Origin: an uncultured Eudoraea sp.
Lineage (GTDB): Bacteria; Bacteroidota; Bacteroidia; Flavobacteriales; Flavobacteriaceae
DNA: 64,000 nucleotides
Assembly: GCF_947490415.1 (NCBI RefSeq)
Contig: NZ_CANLGX010000007.1
Coordinates: forward strand, 1 to 64,000
Reading direction: 5' to 3'
The position numbers and the translations under genes are program-made. Below the pieces are notes generated by a model. That model was not told the DNA's origin and did not search any database. It worked only from the letters and a program-made list of their open reading frames with translations. This document shows positions 60,560-64,000 of the stretch, in pieces. The number at the start of each line of letters is the position of its first letter. The stretch's first letter is position 1.

Positions 60560-61732
60560 ATGGGCAATAAAGTTTTATACAAAACAAATTTTTATTTTAA
60601 TTTTTTTGAAAAGAATATATACCCCAAAATTTACACTTCAATTAAATCTAATGTCAATACAATTCCAATTAACTCCAAAACCCTAAATGATTTTGAACTG
60701 GAGGATTTTGGCACCTTAATCATAGAATTGTTCCCCTCCTATTTAACTTATCAACTTGATAGCCGGTACGCTTTTGATCTATTAAAGATATTCAGGGTAA
60801 AAGGGTACTGCATCACAATTGGCAAAGAAGAAAGTTTAGAAGGGTATTTAAAAACTTATTTTAAGCCAAATTTCAGAACTTCCATGAGAAGAAGGCTTAA
60901 AGGCTTGGAAAAATGCTTTAATGTAAGTTATCGGATGTTTTATGGGAATATTGAACGAGGTGAATACGATTACCTAATGAATGAGTTGCATGCAATGTTA
61001 ATCAGACGATTTGCGCAGCGTAACGACCAAAATATGGCTCTAAGCAGATGGAAAGATTACTACGATAATACATTTGAGTTGATTAATGAGAATAAAGCTT
61101 CCTTATATGTGATCTACGACGATGTCAAACCCATTCAAATTTCATTAAGCTACCATTGCGATAAAATTCTGTTTTTATCAATCCCATCATATAATATAGA
61201 TTATTCGAAATTTGGCCTGGGAAATATTTCAGTATTGAAAATATTGGAATGGTGCATTGTCAATAAGTATGAGGTTATGGACATGGGTTTTGGTGCCTTT
61301 GACTATAAGGTTAAATGGTGTAACCAAACCTACGATTTTGAGCATCATTTATTTTATACAAAATCATCAATACTTTCAAGAATGTTGGTATTCTATATCA
61401 GCGTGAAAACCAAATTGATCAATTATTTACTTTCAAAAAAAGTCAATCTTTATTATCATCAACTGAAAACTTTCTTTCTTGGAGGGAAAAAGTCTGACCT
61501 AAAAAAATTTAGTAAGGAGCAGGTGGATGCTAATTCATTAGAACTAAATAAATGCAAAATAATTTATCCTATGAAAGATAATTCATTTGCGTTTTTGAGA
61601 AGAGCACTTTGCGACTTCTTGTATACATATCAAGAAAATGTATCTAAAGTTGAGGTCTATGAATTTGAGAGAAACAGGACTTTTTTTTTCAAAGTAGAAA
61701 ATCAAATACTAAAGATTACATATGAATCCTAG
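60560..61732 (+). CDS. FemAB/GNAT-like protein with C-terminal DFLY tail domain
   Basis: FRTSMRRRLKGLEKCFNVSYRMFYGNIERGEYDYLMNEL; IYDDVKPIQISLSYHCDKILFLSIPSYNIDYSKFGLGNISVLKILEWCIVNKYEVMDMGFGAFDYKVKWC; tail FLRRALCDFLYTYQEN. Confidence 0.72.
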   Translation: MGNKVLYKTNFYFNFFEKNIYPKIYTSIKSNVNTIPINSKTLNDFELEDFGTLIIELFPSYLTYQLDSRYAFDLLKIFRVKGYCITIGKEESLEGYLKTYFKPNFRTSMRRRLKGLEKCFNVSYRMFYGNIERGEYDYLMNELHAMLIRRFAQRNDQNMALSRWKDYYDNTFELINENKASLYVIYDDVKPIQISLSYHCDKILFLSIPSYNIDYSKFGLGNISVLKILEWCIVNKYEVMDMGFGAFDYKVKWCNQTYDFEHHLFYTKSSILSRMLVFYISVKTKLINYLLSKKVNLYYHQLKTFFLGGKKSDLKKFSKEQVDANSLELNKCKIIYPMKDNSFAFLRRALCDFLYTYQENVSKVEVYEFERNRTFFFKVENQILKITYES

Positions 61733-62052
61733 CGCGCTGGATACCCATTCCATAATAAAAATGTCCGTTTTATTTGATCTTTAATATTTACAGGGCCATT
61801 CTGAAAAAGATTTGACCTCCTCCGGATAAACCGGATAATTCAAAACTAGTAGCCCCTAGTTGGGCTTCTTCCATAATTGGTATCCATAAATACAAGAATT
61901 ACTTCAAAATGCTACATATTATACAATAAGATCAGTGGCAATAACATACCAATTACCAAAAAAGCCTTCGAAAGCAAGTTGGTCTTCTGAATCCCAAATA
62001 GGGAATTAAATTTGGTACTGGAAAAAGTAAAAACATTAATAAAATCTAATTC

Positions 62053-63306
62053 CTATTTATTTAAACTAATTACATTTTCGCTCTCTTCAACCATGGAATA
62101 TTCGGTTATTCTATTTTGTTTATGTTCTTCTTTGGTACATCTTACGCCGTCCGTACATCCGTTCGAGATCTGCAATTCCCCATACCCGGTTCCATATATT
62201 CGATTACTATCTATTCCTGAGTCAACGATATGCTTAACGGCACTATCGGCCCTTCTCTGCGATAGCCACTGGTTATAATCTGCCTTGCCCCTTGAATCTG
62301 CATGTCCTTTGACTTCTATGATAACATCTGGATATTTATTCATAAATGCTACCAATTCATCCAAAATACCTTGATCGGAAACAGTTAAATAAGAAGAATC
62401 GAACCTGAAAAATACTTTATTGAGATTGGAAAGCTCATCCATTTTCTGTTTCTGCAAGTCAATTGCTTCCTGATTGGCCTTATTTTCAGCTGCTAATCTG
62501 GCAGCCTCTTCCTTTTCCCTGGCTAGCCTTTCTGCAAGTGCCGCAGCTGCAGCCTCCGCTTCTAAAGCCGCGTTAATTGAATCTGAAACACGCTTGGCCT
62601 CTTCTTCCATGGCATTAATTAAAGCCAGTTTTTCGAGCCCTTTTTTGGTAAGCTCTTTTTCAATATTAAATTGATAAACAACACCTACAGCGTGTTGTAT
62701 GTGGTTGGATGCTTCGTTTCCGAACGACCATTTTCCAGAGGAACTAAAATCCAGCCCCCATCTATCTGAAAACCAGGTTCTGAATCCGATTACAGCATTA
62801 TAAGTTCCTCTCCCAAGATCATTCGCGTACGTATATCCTGCTCCTACGCCCACATAAGGATCAAACCAACCTGTCTGGCCTACTATTTTGTTTAAATCAT
62901 AGCTAAACCTAGTATCAAAACCAAAATAGTCCTTATCCTCAGGATTAACAACACCATCTATGATTTTGCCTTTTTTATAATTGTTATAAGATGTAATTGC
63001 TTCCAATCCTATTCCGCTCTTAAAATAACGGCCTATACTTATTCTAGAGGGAAAAGCAACACTATTGTAATAGCCTTTAATTTTGGTAATATTGTTCAAT
63101 CTATCTCCGGAATCATTCACAAAATTCCAGCCTAAACCTACCATCCAGGAACTCACCACCATACTGTCCTTAGCAGTTAACTGAAGTTCTTCCTGCTGAT
63201 CTAGTACAAGTTGTTCTTGTTGAGTTGATTGAATTTCTTCCTGTGCGTAAAATGCATATGTCCCAAAGAAAAGAACAGCGAGGGCGCTTGTTGTGTAGGA
63301 TTTCAT
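62053..63306 (-). CDS. OmpA-family outer-membrane protein
   Basis: Signal-like N-terminus, beta-barrel region, Ala/Glu-rich linker, C-terminal VFFRFDSSYLTVSDQGILDELVAFMNKYPDVIIEVKGHADSRGKADYNQWLSQRRADSAVKHIVDSGID. Confidence 0.93.
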   Translation of the reverse strand: MKSYTTSALAVLFFGTYAFYAQEEIQSTQQEQLVLDQQEELQLTAKDSMVVSSWMVGLGWNFVNDSGDRLNNITKIKGYYNSVAFPSRISIGRYFKSGIGLEAITSYNNYKKGKIIDGVVNPEDKDYFGFDTRFSYDLNKIVGQTGWFDPYVGVGAGYTYANDLGRGTYNAVIGFRTWFSDRWGLDFSSSGKWSFGNEASNHIQHAVGVVYQFNIEKELTKKGLEKLALINAMEEEAKRVSDSINAALEAEAAAAALAERLAREKEEAARLAAENKANQEAIDLQKQKMDELSNLNKVFFRFDSSYLTVSDQGILDELVAFMNKYPDVIIEVKGHADSRGKADYNQWLSQRRADSAVKHIVDSGIDSNRIYGTGYGELQISNGCTDGVRCTKEEHKQNRITEYSMVEESENVISLNK

Positions 63307-63425
63307 AATGTAATGATTTAGGAGTATTACATTACAAAATTACTATCCATTAAATACGATTCCTACAAAGCAAGTTGATGTGCAATTAAATTCGATATGA
63401 AACCTAAAAATGCTATTAATAATTA

Positions 63426-63884
63426 CTAGTTATTACTGAGCATAATTTCCTTCTCGGTAAGTGGCATTTTATATAGATAAAAGGGCATTAATACAGCCGT
63501 AGAAGAACCTTTCTTTTGATTAGACTCTGGTTTTCTCGCAAAGATCATTTTATCGTCCTTGTCCTCCATCCTAGCTAATATAGGAGTATTCATATCAGTT
63601 GTTTTTCCGTTACAATAGATCACAACCATTTCAGTATTAAAATCAATTTCAGGAATTTGAAGTCCTGGCTTTCGAGTCATATTTACTTTGGTAAAGAATC
63701 TTTTTAATGCCTTGTTATCCCGTATGACTAATAATTGTTCAGATTCCGCTCCTCCGTAATTATCACTCAATATTAGTGTTAAAGGATTATTGCCCAACTC
63801 CTGATAATTTATGTCTTTAACCTTATCCTTTTGACTGCCACAAGTTCCCGCCAACATTAATAGTCCCAAAATAAGAATTCTCAT
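63426..63884 (-). CDS. Hypothetical lipoprotein
   Basis: MRILILGLLMLAGTCGSQKDK lipobox; 152 aa intact ORF. Confidence 0.65.
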   Translation of the reverse strand: MRILILGLLMLAGTCGSQKDKVKDINYQELGNNPLTLILSDNYGGAESEQLLVIRDNKALKRFFTKVNMTRKPGLQIPEIDFNTEMVVIYCNGKTTDMNTPILARMEDKDDKMIFARKPESNQKKGSSTAVLMPFYLYKMPLTEKEIMLSNN

Positions 63885-63895
63885 GAGAAATTACT

Positions 63896-64000
63896 TTAAT
63901 AGGTATTGTTATAGTGAGCCTTATAGGCTTTTTCATAGAGTGCCTCGTACAAGGGTAGTACATTCTTTATATCAAAATTCAGGGCCACCTGATAGGCATT
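63896..64000 (-). CDS. 3' end of an unidentified CDS running off the window
   Basis: Minus strand reads NAYQVALNFDIKNVLPLYEALYEKAYKAHYNNTY*, open to the window edge. Confidence 0.45.
   Translation of the reverse strand, partial: NAYQVALNFDIKNVLPLYEALYEKAYKAHYNNTY

Noticed and set aside
61740-62050. Possible gene remnant between the last FemAB-like gene and the OmpA gene
   Set aside because: Both strands give only short frames; I could not match them to a family.
1-64000. CRISPR arrays, rRNA and tRNA genes
   Set aside because: No regularly spaced short repeats, rRNA-like segments or convincing tRNA cloverleaf sequences were noticed by eye; a tRNAscan/CRISPR finder run would be needed to exclude them firmly.

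Overview
AT-rich 64 kb window whose gene content and codon style fit a Bacteroidota (Flavobacteriia-like) chromosome. It is dominated by one large surface-polysaccharide locus. The flanks are ordinary: the 3' end of mnmE, a methyltransferase and ppdK on the left; an OmpA-family protein and a small lipoprotein on the right. In between are: Wzx/Wzy-type export and assembly genes (CpsB-type phosphatase, Wzc, Wza, flippase, polymerase candidate); nucleotide-sugar genes (PglF-like dehydratase, DegT aminotransferase, UDP-GlcA 4-epimerase, UDP-HexNAc 4-epimerase, two UDP-sugar dehydrogenases, PglD-like acetyltransferase, two PglC/WcaJ-like sugar transferases); a PAPS module (cysQ-DUF2061x2-cysC-cysD-cysN) with an arylsulfotransferase-like protein, two small membrane proteins and three sulfotransferases; a pectate-lyase-like lipoprotein; five intact GT4 glycosyltransferases; two TupA-like ATP-grasp proteins; and a DltA-like adenylation / ACP / KASIII / ACP / acyltransferase module followed by FemAB/GNAT-like proteins. 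The locus looks recently rearranged: decayed IS3-type and IS481-like fragments, at least three GT4 remnants, a truncated pectate-lyase duplicate fused to a transposase fragment, and a ~620-bp near-perfect direct repeat (offset 3007 bp) that makes two FemAB-like genes identical for their first 137 residues and divergent after. The best candidates for under-described biology are the ACP-dependent acylation module with its FemAB-like paralogs sharing a 'DFLY' C-terminal tail, and the ASST-like/small-membrane-protein/DUF2061 sulfation module. All calls come from reading sequence and ORF translations by eye; no searches were run.
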